In this document: positions 1-8,985 of the stretch, piece by piece
Layout of the letters: every line of letters starts with the position of its first letter
How positions within the stretch are numbered: position 1 is the first letter of the stretch
Assembly (NCBI GenBank): GCA_024349765.1
Contig: AP026073.1
Coordinates: forward strand, 1-64,000
DNA from: Streptomyces nigrescens
GTDB lineage: Bacteria > Actinomycetota > Actinomycetes > Streptomycetales > Streptomycetaceae
DNA length: 64,000 nt
Direction: 5' to 3'
The notes under the pieces: model-generated
What the model saw: only the letters and a program-made list of their open reading frames with translations
Told to the model about the DNA's origin: nothing
Databases searched by the model: none
Translations under genes and position numbers: made by a program

Positions 1-1707
1 GTGAGGACAGCGATACTGGGACCGGCACAGCGGGCCGAGGCGCTCGCCCGAATGGCGGAGCGGGAGCTGGACGTTCTCGTGGTCGGGGGCGGGGTCGTCG
101 GCGCGGGGACCGCGCTCGACGCGGCGACCCGCGGACTGGACACCGGACTGGTCGAGTCCCGGGACTGGGCCTCCGGTACGTCCAGCCGGTCGAGCAAGCT
201 GATCCACGGCGGTCTGCGGTATCTGGAGATGCTGGACTTCGCGCTGGTCCGGGAGGCGCTGAAGGAGCGCGGGCTGCTGCTGGAGCGGCTGGCGCCGCAT
301 CTGGTCAAGCCGGTGCCGTTCCTCTATCCGTTGCAGCACAAGTTCTGGGAGCGCTGGTACGCGGGCTCCGGTGTGGCGCTCTACGACGGGATGTCGGTGT
401 CGTCGGGGCACGGCCGCGGACTGCCGGTCCACCGTCACCTGTCGCACAAGAAGGCGCTACGGGTCGCGCCGTGCCTGAAGAAGGACGCGCTGGTCGGTGC
501 GCTTCAGTACTACGACGCGCAGATGGACGACGCCCGTTACGTGGCGACCCTGGTGCGGACCGCCGCGGCGTACCGCGCGCACGTCGCCAACCGGGCGCGG
601 GTGGTGGGCTTCCTGCGCGAGGGCGAGCGGGTGGTCGGCGCGCGGGTGCAGGACGTCGAGGGCGGCCGGGAGTACGAGGTCCGGGCGCGGCAGATCGTCA
701 ACGCCACGGGCGTGTGGACGGACGACACCCAGGCGCTGATCGGGGAGCGCGGACAGTTCCACGTGCGGGCCTCGAAGGGGATCCACCTGGTCGTTCCCAA
801 GGACCGCATCCACTCGACGACCGGGCTGATCCTGCGGACCGAGAAGAGCGTGCTGTTCGTCATCCCCTGGGGGCGGCACTGGATCGTGGGCACCACGGAC
901 ACCGACTGGGACCTGGACAAGGCGCATCCGGCGGCGTCCAGCGCGGACATCGACTATCTGCTGGAGCATGTGAACGAGGTCCTCGCCACCCCGCTGACCA
1001 GGGACGACGTCGAGGGTGTCTATGCCGGGCTGCGGCCGCTGCTGGCGGGGGAGTCGGACGCCACCAGCAAGCTGTCGCGGGAGCACACGGTCGCGCATCC
1101 GGTGCCCGGCCTGGTGGTGGTCGCCGGCGGCAAGTACACGACGTACCGGGTGATGGCCAAGGACGCCGTGGACGAGGCGGTGCACGGGCTGGACCAGAGG
1201 GTCGCGGAGTGCGTGACCGAGGAGGTGCCGCTGGTCGGGGCCGAGGGCTACAAGGCGCTGTGGAACGCCCGGGCCCGGATCGCGGCCCGCACCGGGCTGC
1301 ACGTGGCGCGGATCGAGCACCTGCTGAACCGCTACGGCGCGCTCACCGAGGAGCTGCTGGAGCTCGTGGTGGGCGATCCTTCCCTGGGCGAACCGCTGAC
1401 CGGCGCGGACGACTATCTGCGCGCCGAGGCGGTCTACGCCTGCACGCACGAGGGGGCGCGCCACCTCGACGACGTGCTGACCCGCCGGACCCGGATCTCG
1501 ATCGAGACCTTCGACCGCGGGACCCGCTGCGCCCGCGAGGTCGCCGAGCTGATGGCGCCGGCGCTCGGCTGGGACGGCGACCAGGTCGAGAAGGAGATCA
1601 CGCACTACCGGAAGCGGGTCGAGGCGGAACGCGAATCGCAGCGCCAGCCGGACGATCTGACGGCGGATGCGGCGCGGCTGGGGGCACCGGACATCGTGCC
1701 GCTGTAG
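1..1707 (+). CDS. glpD: Glycerol-3-phosphate dehydrogenase (FAD-dependent, GlpD/GlpA family)
   Basis: This enzyme oxidises sn-glycerol 3-phosphate to dihydroxyacetone phosphate at the membrane and passes electrons to the quinone pool. The N-terminus carries a classic FAD-binding Rossmann glycine motif at residues 29-36 (GGGVVGAG), followed by the SSKLIHGGLRYLE signature of the family around residues 64-76. A C-terminal domain of the DAO_C type covers roughly residues 400-530. The 568-aa length is normal for actinobacterial GlpD. The GTG start coincides with the first base of the window, so the ribosome binding site and any glpF/glpK neighbours cannot be seen. It converges on the serine hydrolase gene 39 bp downstream. 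Family assignment is secure; the exact start is not. Confidence 0.95.
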   Translation: MRTAILGPAQRAEALARMAERELDVLVVGGGVVGAGTALDAATRGLDTGLVESRDWASGTSSRSSKLIHGGLRYLEMLDFALVREALKERGLLLERLAPHLVKPVPFLYPLQHKFWERWYAGSGVALYDGMSVSSGHGRGLPVHRHLSHKKALRVAPCLKKDALVGALQYYDAQMDDARYVATLVRTAAAYRAHVANRARVVGFLREGERVVGARVQDVEGGREYEVRARQIVNATGVWTDDTQALIGERGQFHVRASKGIHLVVPKDRIHSTTGLILRTEKSVLFVIPWGRHWIVGTTDTDWDLDKAHPAASSADIDYLLEHVNEVLATPLTRDDVEGVYAGLRPLLAGESDATSKLSREHTVAHPVPGLVVVAGGKYTTYRVMAKDAVDEAVHGLDQRVAECVTEEVPLVGAEGYKALWNARARIAARTGLHVARIEHLLNRYGALTEELLELVVGDPSLGEPLTGADDYLRAEAVYACTHEGARHLDDVLTRRTRISIETFDRGTRCAREVAELMAPALGWDGDQVEKEITHYRKRVEAERESQRQPDDLTADAARLGAPDIVPL

Positions 1708-1746
1708 GCGCCGGGTGCCCGGCTCCGGTTTCGGGCCGTGGGTCCG

Positions 1747-2958
1747 TTACCTCCGGGCGCAGAACTCGGCGCTCAGCACCGCCGTGGTCTCGGCCGGGTC
1801 CGGCCGGTCGTCCGTGTTCACGCGGTAGCTGACGACGTGTCGCCCGCCGACGGTGCCCGCGGCCTGGGCGAAGGATCCGTTGATGTCGCCGTTGTGGCCC
1901 CAGACCGTGACCCCGCAGGGCAGCCGGGTCGCGTAGAGGCCGAGGCCGTAGGCGCCGCCGGTGTTCTTCTCGCTGCGTATGGCGGCCATCTGGCGCGGCG
2001 GCAGGAACTTCCCGCCGAGCAGGGCGGCGAAGAACCGGTTGAGGTCGCCCAGGGTGGTGACCATCTCGCCGGCCGCGCCGGCCCGGCTGGGGTCCAGCGA
2101 GGTGGCGTCCACCCGCCGGTCGCCGATCCGGGAGTACGCGCGGCCGTGCGGCGCCGGCAGCACCGGGTCGGTACCGGGGAACGAGGTCTGGCCGAGCCCG
2201 GCCGGGCGGAGGATGCGGCGGCGGATCTCGGTGGCGTACGGGTGGCCGGTGACCGCCCGGATGATCAGGCCGAGCACCAGGTAGTTGGTGTTGGAGTAGG
2301 CGAAGGGGGCGCCTCCCATGCCTTCAGGGCCACGGGGGCGCGCTCCTGGGGCGGCCACCGGCGGGTGGTCGAGGGCGATCCGCAGGAGGGCGGCCGGGGT
2401 GTGGCTGTCGTAGCGGTGGGGGCCGAAGCCGGGGCCGGAGAGCTGGCCGGCGAGCCGCGGGTCCTCGGTGTAGTTGAACAGGCCGCTCGTGTGGTCGAGC
2501 AGTTGGCGGACCGTCACCTTCCGCAGGTCGGCGCCGCCGTGCCGGCCCGTGACCGGTGTGCCCGGCGGGAGGTGGGCGGCCGCCGGATCGCTCAGGCGCA
2601 GCCGCCGCTCGGCGACGAGCTGCAGGATCACCGTCGCCACCAGGGGCTTGGTGAGGCTGCCGGCCCGGAAGTGGTCCGCCGCGGTCATCCTGCGCCGGCT
2701 GCGCAGATCGGCGTAGCCGGCCGTGGAGAAGCGCGGGGCGGGGAACCGGCCGGCGCGGGTGATGAGCGAGGCCGCGCCCGGCGCGCCGTCCGCGACCAGC
2801 CGGCGCAGGGCGGGCACCGTGGTGGCCGGCGGCCGCGCGAGGGTTCCCACAGGTGGCACACGGGTGGTGGCCGGCCGGCCCGCGCAGGCCGGTAGGGCCA
2901 GTGCGGCCGCTGCGGCCAGCGCCGCCGCCACGGCCGGCCCGGGCGGACGCATCGTCAT
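1747..2958 (-). CDS. Lipoprotein serine hydrolase, class C beta-lactamase / DD-peptidase fold
   Basis: This is a 403-aa penicillin-binding-protein-like hydrolase of the beta-lactamase superfamily (PF00144). A hydrophobic signal ends in a lipobox-like LPAC with the Cys near residue 25, so export and lipid anchoring are likely. The catalytic SxxK motif is SLTK (residues 101-104), the YxN motif is YSN near residue 218, and an HNG triad replaces KTG near residue 354, which is common in class C esterase/peptidase relatives. It may trim peptidoglycan peptides or hydrolyse esters or D-amino-acid peptides; the sequence does not decide. It converges with glpD and is divergent from the kinase gene at 3148. 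An antibiotic-hydrolysing role is possible but unsupported. Confidence 0.85.
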   Translation of the reverse strand: MTMRPPGPAVAAALAAAAALALPACAGRPATTRVPPVGTLARPPATTVPALRRLVADGAPGAASLITRAGRFPAPRFSTAGYADLRSRRRMTAADHFRAGSLTKPLVATVILQLVAERRLRLSDPAAAHLPPGTPVTGRHGGADLRKVTVRQLLDHTSGLFNYTEDPRLAGQLSGPGFGPHRYDSHTPAALLRIALDHPPVAAPGARPRGPEGMGGAPFAYSNTNYLVLGLIIRAVTGHPYATEIRRRILRPAGLGQTSFPGTDPVLPAPHGRAYSRIGDRRVDATSLDPSRAGAAGEMVTTLGDLNRFFAALLGGKFLPPRQMAAIRSEKNTGGAYGLGLYATRLPCGVTVWGHNGDINGSFAQAAGTVGGRHVVSYRVNTDDRPDPAETTAVLSAEFCARR

Positions 2959-3147
2959 CGGGACTCCCGTTCGTCGGGGCCATCATGACGGGTACGCGCT
3001 GCCGTCCGGCACCGACCCGGGCCTTCCGCACGGCCGCGGATGAGGGAGAATGAAGGCTCTGCCAGGGTGGGTTGTCCGAGTTGGGTCAGTTTGGCGATCG
3101 ATGCGATGTCAAGGCTGCCAACTCGGCTGGATTGCCGAGGGGATTCA

Positions 3148-5262
3148 GTGGGCGACGAGGTCGAGATGGACGGCAAGGAGGGCAGGCTGCTCGCCGGCCG
3201 GTACCGGCTCGCCGATGTTCTCGGCCGGGGTGGCATGGGCACCGTCTGGCGGGCACGCGACGAGGTCCTTGGCCGTACGGTCGCAGTCAAGGAACTGCGC
3301 TTCCCGGGCGGGGTCGAGGAGGACGAGAAGCGTCGGCTGATCACCCGCACGCTGCGCGAGGCCAAGGCGATCGCCCGGATCCGGAACAACGGCGCGGTGA
3401 CGGTCTACGACGTGGTCGACGAGGACGACCGGCCGTGGATCGTGATGGAGCTGGTCGAGGGCCGCTCGCTCGCCGAGGTCGTGCGGGACGACGGCCCGCT
3501 GACCCCGCGCCGCGCCGCCGAGGTCGGCCTCGCCGTGCTCGACGTGCTGCGCGCCGCGCACGACGCCGGCATCCTGCACCGCGACGTGAAGCCGTCCAAC
3601 GTCCTGATGTCCGACGACGGCCGGGTGGTGCTGACCGACTTCGGCATCGCCCAGGTCGAGGGCGACCCCTCGGTGACCTCGACCGGCATGCTCGTCGGCG
3701 CCCCCTCGTACATCTCCCCGGAGCGCGCCCGCGGCCAGAAGCCGGGCCCGCCGGCCGACCTGTGGTCGCTGGGCGGCCTGCTGTACGCCTGCGTCGAGGG
3801 CGTGCCGCCGTACGACAAGGGTTCGGCGATCGCCACGCTCACCGCGGTGATGACCGAGCCGGTCGAGCCGCCCAAGAGCGCCGGCGCGCTGGAAGAGGTC
3901 ATCTTCGGGCTGCTGGTGAAGGACCCGGAGGCCCGACTGGACGACGCCGGTGCGCGGTCGATGCTGCTGGACGTCATCCACGCGCCGGAGAAGACCGAGC
4001 CGCCGATGGACGCGACCCGGGCGATGGCGCTGCCGACCGTGCCCGGCGAGCGCACGTCCGCCAAGCCGAAGGACGCGCCGAAGCCGAAGGCGGCCCCGAA
4101 GCCGAAGGCGGCCAAGAGCAGTGGCCCGGCGCGGCCGGCGCGCAAGCCGAAGGAGAAGAAGCCGGACACCGCGGCCGCCGCGGCGTCCGGGGCCACTGGG
4201 TCCGCCGGTGCGTCCGCCGGTGCGTCCGCGAAGGCGCCGGTCCGGCCGGAGCGGAAGCCCGCCGAGGCCGCGACCGAGCGGCCGGCCGCGGGCGGCCCGG
4301 CGGCGGACCGTCCGTCCGGCGGCCGCCCCGGCTTCGACGGCGAGGCCGCCAAGGAGCGGGTGCGCGCCGCCCTCAAGTCCGTGCGCAACGCCGCCGCGGC
4401 GGCCGCGGCCCGGGCGGAGTCCAGACCCGGTGACGGGGACCGCCCGTCCACCGCGCGTGCGTCGCTGACCGATGTCGTCCCGCGCCGCACCCTGATCGCC
4501 GTTGCCGTGGTCGTCGTCCTCGCGGTGCTGGGCACGGTCCTGGCGCTCTCCCTCGGCGGCGACGACACCGGCGCGAAGAGCGGCGGTTCGTCGGGCAAGG
4601 GCGGCAAGGGGTCCTCCGCGGCCCGCACCAAGCCCTCGACCGACGCGGCCGACGCGAACGGTGACGACGCGAGCGGCGACGGCGCGAGCAGCGGCGGCTC
4701 CGGCCAGCCGGGCCCGGCACCGAGCGCCGACCAGGCCGGCGACAAGGGCGGCGCGGACGGCAACGGCGGTGACGGCGGCGACGGAAAGGGCGGCACGAAG
4801 CTGCCGGACGGCTACGCCCAGAAGACCAACGGCACGTTCCACTTCCGGATGGCCATGCCCAAGGGCTTCCGGCAGACCGGTACGGCCGGGCAGGGCTCCG
4901 GCGCCATATACAGCGCCTCCGACGACGGATTCCCGCGCGTCCAGGTCGACTACAACGCCAAGCCCGGCGAGGACGCCGCGGCCGCCTGGCGCAGCCTGGA
5001 GCCGAGCGTGCGCGGCTCCAGCGACGACTACCACCTCATCGGCATCAAGACGGTGAAGTGGCGCGGCTATCCGACCGTCGCCGACTGGTCGTTCACCCGC
5101 ACCCAGAACGGCGAGAAGGTGCGGGTCCTCAACCGCGGCTTCCGGGCCGACGACGACCACGGCTACGCCATCATGATCACCTGCAAGGCGGACAGCTGGT
5201 CGGGCAAGGAGTGCCAGCAGGTCATCGCCACCGCGTTCAAGACCTTCGCGGTGAAGGACTGA
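3148..5262 (+). CDS. Membrane-anchored Ser/Thr protein kinase (PknB/Hanks type)
   Basis: This is an active-looking Hanks kinase. It has the glycine loop LGRGGMGTVW, a VAVK lysine, HRDVKPSN with the catalytic Asp near residue 146, DFGIAQ, and an SPE activation-segment end. After a Pro/Ala/Lys-rich linker comes one membrane segment near residues 445-470, then an extracellular Gly/Ser-rich stretch and a folded C-terminal domain. The open frame extends upstream to 3040. I chose the GTG at 3148 because GAGGGG lies five bases in front of it and the kinase homology starts just after, giving 704 aa. It is followed by a hairpin and then a paralogous gene whose outer domain resembles this one. It probably signals envelope or ligand state to the cytoplasm; the targets are unknown. 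Confidence 0.9.
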   Translation: MGDEVEMDGKEGRLLAGRYRLADVLGRGGMGTVWRARDEVLGRTVAVKELRFPGGVEEDEKRRLITRTLREAKAIARIRNNGAVTVYDVVDEDDRPWIVMELVEGRSLAEVVRDDGPLTPRRAAEVGLAVLDVLRAAHDAGILHRDVKPSNVLMSDDGRVVLTDFGIAQVEGDPSVTSTGMLVGAPSYISPERARGQKPGPPADLWSLGGLLYACVEGVPPYDKGSAIATLTAVMTEPVEPPKSAGALEEVIFGLLVKDPEARLDDAGARSMLLDVIHAPEKTEPPMDATRAMALPTVPGERTSAKPKDAPKPKAAPKPKAAKSSGPARPARKPKEKKPDTAAAAASGATGSAGASAGASAKAPVRPERKPAEAATERPAAGGPAADRPSGGRPGFDGEAAKERVRAALKSVRNAAAAAAARAESRPGDGDRPSTARASLTDVVPRRTLIAVAVVVVLAVLGTVLALSLGGDDTGAKSGGSSGKGGKGSSAARTKPSTDAADANGDDASGDGASSGGSGQPGPAPSADQAGDKGGADGNGGDGGDGKGGTKLPDGYAQKTNGTFHFRMAMPKGFRQTGTAGQGSGAIYSASDDGFPRVQVDYNAKPGEDAAAAWRSLEPSVRGSSDDYHLIGIKTVKWRGYPTVADWSFTRTQNGEKVRVLNRGFRADDDHGYAIMITCKADSWSGKECQQVIATAFKTFAVKD

Positions 5263-5302
5263 GCGGACCCGGGCCGGTGAGGGGCGCGGACGGACGCATC
5301 AA

Positions 5303-5331
5303 CGGGCCGGGCGGGCGCACCGTCCGGCCCG
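5303..5331 (+). terminator. GC-rich hairpin after the kinase gene
   Basis: The sequence contains CGGGCCGG (5303-5310) and CCGGCCCG (5324-5331), forming an 8-bp perfect stem with a 13-nt loop about 40 bases after the kinase stop. There is no T-tract, as is usual for Streptomyces terminators. Its position suggests that the kinase and the following kinase-like gene are at least partly separate transcripts. Confidence 0.5.
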
Positions 5332-5466
5332 GGCACGTATCGTGAGACATCGAAGACCGTACGCATCCGCATTCGGTGGGAACGCGACCGGAAGTGACCG
5401 ACGGCGCCCGTGCCGGAGGGTGGCGGAGGCGGGGCGGTAACACAGCACGCGCTGCGGGGAGGCGTC

Positions 5467-7638
5467 GTGGACGAGTACGCAGGGCGAGTGCTCGCCGAGC
5501 GCTACCGCCTGCCCGTGCGCCCCTTCGGCGACGACGACTTCACCGAGTCCCGGGCGTTCGACACGTTCAGCGGGCAGGAGGTGCTGGTCCGTCAGGTGCC
5601 GCTGCCCGAGGTCGTGGAGGCCGAGGTCCTCGAAGCGGAGGCGGTGGGCGCGGGCCAGGCCGGTTCCGGCGAGTGGAGCGGCGGCGGCCGCTTCGGCGGC
5701 TTCCCGGCCACGGGGGTGGCCGACCGCAGCCCCCGCGATCCCGCCGTACGCCGCGCGCTGCAGGCCGCCACGACCGTGGCGCAATTGCCCGACCACCCCC
5801 GGCTGGAGCAGGTCTTCGACGTCTTCGCGCAGGACGGCAGCCTGTGGATCGTCGGCGAACTCCTCACCGCCCGCCCGCTGTCCGCGCTGCTCGCCGAGCG
5901 GCCGCTGACCCCGCACCGCGCCGCGGAGATCGGTGCCGACCTGCTCACCGCGCTGCGGATGCTGCACACGGACGGCCGGCCGCACCGCAACATCACCGCC
6001 CGCACGGTCCTGGTCTGCGACGACGGCCGGGCCATTCTCACCGGGCTGGCGGCGGGCGCGGCCCAGGAAGCGCTGTGCGGAGACGATGCGCCTGCCGGGG
6101 ACGACGCCGACGGGGCCGGGCCCCTCACCGGGCTCGCCGCCGAACGGGCGCGGCAGGCCCGGCTGACCGTCGTCGGCCCGGTCACCGAACGCTGGGCGCC
6201 CGAGCAGGCCGCGCCGGTGGGCGAGGACGCGCCGTTCCCCCGTCCGGGGCCGGCCACCGATCTGTGGGCGGTCGGCGCGCTGTTGTTCCGGAGCGTGCAG
6301 GGCCATGCGCCGTTCCCCGAGGACAGCACCGCCGAACTCGCCCGGCTGGTACGGTCCGGGCCGCCCGTGGAGGCGGCCGGCTGCGGGCCGCTGCGCCCGG
6401 TCGTCGAGGCCCTGCTGCACCGGGATCCCGCCGAGCGCCCGGACCTCGACGAGGTGCGCCACGCGCTCCGCGCGATGACCCGTACGGCCCCGGAGCCGGA
6501 GGCCGAGCGCCGGCTGGTGACGATGCCGGCGCTGGAGCAGGGCGGTGCCCCGCGGTGGCTGCCGATCGTGCGGCGGCGCGGCGAACTCGTCCGCAAGGGG
6601 CGGCACAAGAAGGGCCGGCCCGCCGGACGCGCCGGGCAGCCGGGCCCGGCGGCCGCCGCCCCGGCACCGCCCGCCGCGCGCCCTCCGCACCCGCGCCGGA
6701 TGCCGCCGGCCGAGGAGCAGAGCGTCCCTCCCCCGAGCTCGAAGGAGCAGGGGGGACCCCCATCGCTGCCGGCCCGGCTGCCCCGCCCGCCGAAGCAGCC
6801 CAAGCCGCTCCGGCAGCCGAAGCCGTCCCGCGCGGCCCGGCCCGCCAAGCCGCCGCGGCAGACCGCCGCCCCGCACCGGGACGCGTACGAGCCGGACCTG
6901 CTGGCCTCCGGTCCGCGGCCGGACCGGCCCCGCCGCGGTGCGCCGCGCAATCTCGGCCGGCTGCTGCTCGGCGCGATCCTGCTGCTCCTCGTCGGCGCGG
7001 TCGCCTACGCCATGGCGTTCCTGCCGAAGGCGGGCGAGGACGCCAAGGGCGGGCGGCGCGGCGCGGAGCGGACCGCCACCTCCGGTGCGCCACCCGCCGG
7101 CAGCCCCGCCCCCACCCCCTCCGGTGGCGAGGACGGCGGTTCGCCGGACCCCGGTGGATCACAGCCCACCGCGCCCACCGACGTCGCCCCCGGCTTCGCG
7201 CTGCGCACCGATCCCCGGGGCTTCCAGATCGCGGTCCGCGACGGCTGGCAGCGGCGCGGCGTCACCGCCCAGGGCCAGGTGCGCTATCTCGGCGGCGACT
7301 ACGAACTGCTCGTCGTGCCCGGCCGGGACACCACCGCCCGGTACGGCGCGGACCCGATGGCCTACCTGCAGAACAAGGAGCCCGAGCTGGCTCCGTACCG
7401 CGGTTCCAGCTGGGCGACCGCGGCCGGGCTGCGGCGGATCGACGTCGGCAGGACGGCGATGGCCGAGGGCACGTTCACCTGGCGCGACCGCAGCGGCCGG
7501 GAGGTCTACGTCCGCAACCTCGCCATGATCCACAACGGCCGCTACCACCTGGTCCTGGTCATCGGCCCGGACGGCTCCGGGCGCCGCGAGGTCGACCGGC
7601 TCTACGAACAGGCGACCAGCTCGTACCGGCCCCGGTGA
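5467..7638 (+). CDS. Kinase-like membrane protein lacking catalytic residues (probable pseudokinase)
   Basis: This 723-aa protein keeps the overall layout of the upstream kinase: kinase-like domain, Pro/Lys-rich linker, one membrane helix (about residues 499-519, LLLGAILLLLVGAVAYAM) and a C-terminal outer domain similar to its neighbour's. It has no glycine-rich loop, however. The HRD motif reads HRN (residues 173-175), the following KPxN is replaced by ITART, and DFG is replaced by TGL. It should therefore not transfer phosphate in the normal way. The start is the GTG at 5467, which has GGGGAGG four bases upstream; the frame also opens earlier at 5410. Its placement beside an active paralogue suggests a regulatory partner or decoy sensor. 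That role is inference; the missing motifs are directly visible. Confidence 0.82.
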   Translation: MDEYAGRVLAERYRLPVRPFGDDDFTESRAFDTFSGQEVLVRQVPLPEVVEAEVLEAEAVGAGQAGSGEWSGGGRFGGFPATGVADRSPRDPAVRRALQAATTVAQLPDHPRLEQVFDVFAQDGSLWIVGELLTARPLSALLAERPLTPHRAAEIGADLLTALRMLHTDGRPHRNITARTVLVCDDGRAILTGLAAGAAQEALCGDDAPAGDDADGAGPLTGLAAERARQARLTVVGPVTERWAPEQAAPVGEDAPFPRPGPATDLWAVGALLFRSVQGHAPFPEDSTAELARLVRSGPPVEAAGCGPLRPVVEALLHRDPAERPDLDEVRHALRAMTRTAPEPEAERRLVTMPALEQGGAPRWLPIVRRRGELVRKGRHKKGRPAGRAGQPGPAAAAPAPPAARPPHPRRMPPAEEQSVPPPSSKEQGGPPSLPARLPRPPKQPKPLRQPKPSRAARPAKPPRQTAAPHRDAYEPDLLASGPRPDRPRRGAPRNLGRLLLGAILLLLVGAVAYAMAFLPKAGEDAKGGRRGAERTATSGAPPAGSPAPTPSGGEDGGSPDPGGSQPTAPTDVAPGFALRTDPRGFQIAVRDGWQRRGVTAQGQVRYLGGDYELLVVPGRDTTARYGADPMAYLQNKEPELAPYRGSSWATAAGLRRIDVGRTAMAEGTFTWRDRSGREVYVRNLAMIHNGRYHLVLVIGPDGSGRREVDRLYEQATSSYRPR

Positions 7639-7650
7639 GGCCGGTCCGGT

Positions 7651-8841
7651 TCAGCGCCGCCCGGACAGCTCCCGTTCCAGCGGGGTCCGGAAGCGGGGCG
7701 TGATCCGGACCGGGCCGACCCAGGCCGCGAGCCGCTCCGCCTCGGCCGTCACGGCGGCGGCCGCCTCGCCGCCGCCGTCCCCGCTCAGCAGCCGCCAGAC
7801 GATCTCGCCGTCCGGGCGCTGGGCCCAGCCGCCGATGATCCTCCCGTTCCACCACACCGTCGGGCCGATGTTGCCGCTGCGGTCGAAGAGGTGCGGTACG
7901 TGGTCCGGGTCGAGGTACCAGTCCCGGGCCTTCCAGCCCATGGCGGTGGGGTCGAGGGCGGGCAGCAGGGCGGCCCAGGGCTCGGGTTCGGGGGCCGGGC
8001 CGAGGTCGTCGGGGAGGGCCAGTCCGGTCGTGCCGTCGTCGAGCGTCACCTCGACGGCGTCGGTGGCGGCCACCGCCCGGCGGGTGTCGGTGAGCGTCCA
8101 GCCCGTCCACCACTTGAGGTCCTCGACGGTCGCCGGCCCGTAGGCGGCGAGCCAGCGGCGGGCGAGCGCGGCGCGGGCCTCGGCGGCCGGTGGCGCGGCC
8201 AGCTCGGCGAACGCGGTGCCCGGCGTCCAGCGGAAGGAACTGCTGGTCCAGCCGCCGCGCGGGCGGCCGCGCCGGACCCGGCCCTCGGCGGCCAGTACCC
8301 GCAGCAGCCGGCTGGAGACGGCGACGGTGGCCTCGTACGGCTTGCCCGGTGAGACCACGACGCTCTCGCGCAGCGCGGGCACGTCCTCGGTGAGTTCGGC
8401 CGCGGTCGCGGTGCCCCGGGCGGCCAGCGCGGCCAGCGTCTTCTCCTCCACCGCGGCCAGCCGCCGCTCGTCCCAGCCGACGCCCTTGGCGAGCCACCCG
8501 ACCAGGCCGGCGCGCTCCTTGGCGGCGATCGCCCGCCCGGTGGAGGAGGAAGCGACCGGTGCGAGGTCGGCGCCGACCGCGAACAGGGTGCGCCGCATGG
8601 CCAGCAGCCGGACCAGGGTGTGGTCGTCGTAGAGCGCCCGCTCGACCTCGGCGGGGTCCGGCACGGCGAGCCGGGCGCAGGCCGCCAGGTGCACGGTCGC
8701 CGCGTCGGTGGCGTGCAGCGCGACGAGCGCGTCGGCGACCTCCTCGGGACGGGCGGCGCGGCACGCGGGGGCGAGCAGATGCCGCCGTCCGAGGCGGGCC
8801 CGGCGACCGGCGGTGTCGATACGGGGGCGGGAGTGACTCAT
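7651..8841 (-). CDS. Winged-helix DNA-binding domain protein (HTH_42 / AlkX-like family)
   Basis: The 396-aa protein matches the actinobacterial family annotated as winged helix DNA-binding domain-containing protein (PF06224, HTH_42). This family includes proteins related to the DNA glycosylase-like AlkX/YcaQ group. The region around LRARLGRRHLLAP and LALHATDAATVHLAA, and the later LDPTAMGWKARDWYL and WNGRIIGGWAQRPDG stretches, are typical. Function in the family ranges from DNA binding to interstrand crosslink repair, and nothing here picks between these. It converges on the kinase-like gene with only 12 bp between stops, so transcription of the two meets in this interval. The start codon is an ATG at 8841. 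Confidence 0.75.
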   Translation of the reverse strand: MSHSRPRIDTAGRRARLGRRHLLAPACRAARPEEVADALVALHATDAATVHLAACARLAVPDPAEVERALYDDHTLVRLLAMRRTLFAVGADLAPVASSSTGRAIAAKERAGLVGWLAKGVGWDERRLAAVEEKTLAALAARGTATAAELTEDVPALRESVVVSPGKPYEATVAVSSRLLRVLAAEGRVRRGRPRGGWTSSSFRWTPGTAFAELAAPPAAEARAALARRWLAAYGPATVEDLKWWTGWTLTDTRRAVAATDAVEVTLDDGTTGLALPDDLGPAPEPEPWAALLPALDPTAMGWKARDWYLDPDHVPHLFDRSGNIGPTVWWNGRIIGGWAQRPDGEIVWRLLSGDGGGEAAAAVTAEAERLAAWVGPVRITPRFRTPLERELSGRR

Positions 8842-8884
8842 GGGGCGACGGTACGGGAGGTCGCGGACAGCGGCCGTCCTCCTT

Positions 8885-8985
8885 CACGAACTCACGAACC
8901 TCACGGACTCGCGGACTCGCGAACCTCACGGACTCACGAACCTCGCGGACTCACGGGCTCACGGACTCGCGAACCTCACGGGCCC
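8885..8985. repeat. Short-period tandem array (CTCACGAAC / TCGCGGAC units)
   Basis: About 100 bp are built from variants of an 8-9 base unit such as CTCACGGAC, TCGCGGAC and CTCACGAAC, repeated roughly eleven times with alternations. It fills the whole gap between the start of the winged-helix gene and the stop of the CoA ligase gene. It may have arisen by slippage. No coding function is supported. Confidence 0.8.
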
